A DNA stretch of 5,719 nt from an uncultured beta proteobacterium. GTDB lineage: Bacteria > Pseudomonadota > Gammaproteobacteria > Burkholderiales > SG8-39. The notes beneath the pieces are model-generated. The model was given only the letters and a program-made list of their open reading frames with translations. It ran no database searches and was not told the origin of the DNA. Made by a program: the position numbers and the translations under genes. Location: positions 1 through 5,719 of the forward strand of contig CAIPUP010000212.1 of NCBI GenBank assembly GCA_903868285.1, given 5' to 3'. How positions within the stretch are numbered: position 1 is the first letter of the stretch; every line of letters starts with the position of its first letter. Below, piece after piece: positions 3,990 through 5,719 of the stretch.

Positions 3990-5719
3990 ATGGCGGCAGC
4001 CAATCCCAAATTCATCGCAGCCACGGCGCATGTCGACGAGGCCGCGGTGCAGTCCCTGCCCAATTCGCGCAAGGTCTATGCGCCCGGTTCGCGCCCCGAT
4101 ATCCAGGTGCCGATGCGCGAGATCAGCCAGTCGGACACGCCGTCGTCCTTTGGTGCCGAGCCGAATCCGCCGATCTGGGTCTATGACACCTCCGGCCCCT
4201 ACACCGACCCGGCGGTGAACATCGATATCCGCTCCGGCCTCAAGCCCCTGCGTGCAGCCTGGATCGAGGAGCGTGGCGACACCGAGGCGCTCGGCGGCCC
4301 GAGTTCCGCCTATGGCAAGGATCGTCTGGCCGATGCCAAGCTGGCCGAGCTGCGCTTCAATCTGCAGCGTGCGCCGCGCCGTGCCAAGGCCGGTCGCAAC
4401 GTCAGCCAGATGCACTACGCCCGCAAGGGCATCATCACGCCCGAGATGGAGTTCGTCGCCATTCGCGAGAGCCTGCGGCGCAAGGAATACCTGGAAGCGC
4501 TGCGCAACAGCGGTCCGACCGGCATCAAGATGGCGGAACTGATGGGACGGCAGCATCCAGGGCAGTCGTTTGGTGCCGCCATTCCGGCCGAGATCACGCC
4601 GGCCTTTGTGCGCGACGAAGTGGCGCGTGGCCGGGCCATCATTCCCTCCAACATCAATCACCCGGAATCGGAGCCGATGATCATCGGCCGCAATTTTCTG
4701 GTGAAGATCAACGCCAACATCGGTAACTCGGCCGTCACCTCGGGCATCGCCGAGGAAGTCGAAAAGATGACCTGGTCGATCCGCTGGGGCGGTGACACGG
4801 TGATGGATCTGTCCACCGGCAAGCACATCCATGAAACCCGCGAATGGATCGTGCGCAACAGCCCGGTACCTATCGGCACGGTGCCGATCTATCAGGCGCT
4901 GGAAAAGGTCGATGGCAAGGCCGAAGAACTGACCTGGGAGATTTTCCGCGACACCCTGATCGAGCAGGCCGAGCAGGGCGTGGACTACTTCACCATTCAT
5001 GCCGGGGTGTTGCTGCAGTACGTGCCGCTGACGGCGCGGCGCATGACCGGCATCGTGTCGCGTGGCGGTTCCATCCTGGCCAAGTGGTGTCTGGCGCATC
5101 ACAAGGAAAACTTCCTCTACACCCACTTCGAGGACATCTGCGAAATCATGGCTGCCTACGATGTGGCCTTCAGTCTGGGCGATGGCCTGCGTCCGGGCTC
5201 GATCTGGGATGCCAATGACGAAGCGCAGCTGGGCGAGCTCAAGACCCTGGGCGAGCTGACCCAGACCGCCTGGAAGCATGATGTGCAGGTGATGATCGAA
5301 GGCCCGGGCCATGTGCCGATGCAGATGATCAAGGAAAACATGGACTTGCAGCTGGAGCACTGTGCCGAGGCGCCGTTCTATACCCTGGGGCCGCTCACCA
5401 CCGATATCGCGCCCGGCTACGATCACATCACCAGCGCCATCGGTGCAGCGCAGATCGGCTGGTATGGCACCGCCATGCTGTGCTACGTGACGCCGAAGGA
5501 GCATCTCGGCTTGCCGGACAAGAAGGACGTCAAGGACGGCATCATGGCCTACAAGATCGCGGCCCATGCGGCCGATCTGGCCAAGGGCCATCCGGGGGCG
5601 CAGATCCGTGACAACGCGTTGTCAAAAGCGCGTTTCGAATTCCGTTGGGATGACCAGTTCAACCTCGGTCTTGATCCGGATAAAGCCAAGGAATTCCATG
5701 ACGAGACGTTGCCGCAGGA
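3990..5719 (+). CDS. thiC: ThiC, HMP-phosphate synthase (thiamine pyrimidine synthesis), C-terminus beyond the right edge
   Basis: ThiC is a radical-SAM enzyme that converts 5-aminoimidazole ribotide to 4-amino-5-hydroxymethyl-2-methylpyrimidine phosphate for thiamine. The frame is open for 576 codons and ends at HDETLPQ, so about 50-60 residues are missing. These include the family's C-terminal CX2CX4C motif for the [4Fe-4S] cluster, which therefore cannot be checked here. Visible conserved blocks are VYDTSGPY, SNINHPESEPMIIGRNF (from about 220), KINANIGNSAVTSGI (239-253), HETREWIVRNSPVPIGTVP, SRGGS (357-361), EGPGHVPMQM (437-446) and MLCYVTPKEHLGLP (496-509). His441 and His505 are the likely metal-site histidines of the family. 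A segment at about 160-191 is roughly 13 residues longer than my recollection of E. coli ThiC. The gene is transcribed divergently from the catabolic operon and is controlled by its own riboswitch; the two units are probably unrelated in function. Confidence 0.98.
   Translation, partial: MAAANPKFIAATAHVDEAAVQSLPNSRKVYAPGSRPDIQVPMREISQSDTPSSFGAEPNPPIWVYDTSGPYTDPAVNIDIRSGLKPLRAAWIEERGDTEALGGPSSAYGKDRLADAKLAELRFNLQRAPRRAKAGRNVSQMHYARKGIITPEMEFVAIRESLRRKEYLEALRNSGPTGIKMAELMGRQHPGQSFGAAIPAEITPAFVRDEVARGRAIIPSNINHPESEPMIIGRNFLVKINANIGNSAVTSGIAEEVEKMTWSIRWGGDTVMDLSTGKHIHETREWIVRNSPVPIGTVPIYQALEKVDGKAEELTWEIFRDTLIEQAEQGVDYFTIHAGVLLQYVPLTARRMTGIVSRGGSILAKWCLAHHKENFLYTHFEDICEIMAAYDVAFSLGDGLRPGSIWDANDEAQLGELKTLGELTQTAWKHDVQVMIEGPGHVPMQMIKENMDLQLEHCAEAPFYTLGPLTTDIAPGYDHITSAIGAAQIGWYGTAMLCYVTPKEHLGLPDKKDVKDGIMAYKIAAHAADLAKGHPGAQIRDNALSKARFEFRWDDQFNLGLDPDKAKEFHDETLPQ

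Noticed and set aside
3774..5591. A 605-codon open frame on the minus strand opposite thiC
   Set aside because: It is the antisense shadow of thiC in GC-rich DNA. Its translation is rich in His, Arg and Gly with no family motif, and it runs through the riboswitch and ribosome binding site.
1..5719. Mobile elements, CRISPR arrays, tRNA or rRNA genes
   Set aside because: No transposase, integrase, repeat-spacer array, terminal inverted repeats or RNA gene signatures were seen; the only structured RNA is the TPP riboswitch leader.

Overview
The window (about 60% G+C by eye) looks like part of a proteobacterial chromosome, most likely a gammaproteobacterium. ThiC is close to the enterobacterial and pseudomonad form, and thiC is preceded by a TPP riboswitch that appears to act on translation. 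The species cannot be named from this sequence.

Layout: positions 1-3706 carry four tightly packed genes on the minus strand. In order of transcription they are an aconitase-superfamily large subunit (LeuC/DmdA-like, 3706-2423), its small subunit (LeuD/DmdB-like, 2426-1833), an isocitrate lyase/PEP mutase-family C-C lyase (1840-926), and the first 313 residues of a hydantoinase B/oxoprolinase-family subunit (939-1, running off the left edge). Each gene overlaps the next, by 4, 8 and 14 nt. Positions 3707-3989 are a divergent regulatory region. Positions 3990-5719 are thiC on the plus strand, cut by the right edge just before its Fe-S cysteine motif.

How the genes may work together: a two-subunit hydro-lyase followed by a 2-hydroxyacid C-C lyase is the arrangement expected for hydrating a substituted maleate-type diacid to a malate-type acid and splitting it into a 2-oxoacid and a small carboxylic acid. 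Dimethylmaleate hydratase plus 2,3-dimethylmalate lyase in clostridial nicotinate fermentation is the known precedent. A hydantoinase/oxoprolinase-type enzyme in the same operon suggests an earlier ATP-dependent step, either opening of a cyclic amide or imide, or a carboxylation, that supplies the acid. This catabolic unit is the most interesting part of the window. Its substrate is unknown and the pathway is inference.

The divergent region holds three GGCAAT half-sites 23-24 bp apart and a 6-7-6 inverted repeat next to the catabolic operon. On the thiC side are a recognisable TPP aptamer and an 11-bp hairpin that buries the thiC Shine-Dalgarno sequence.
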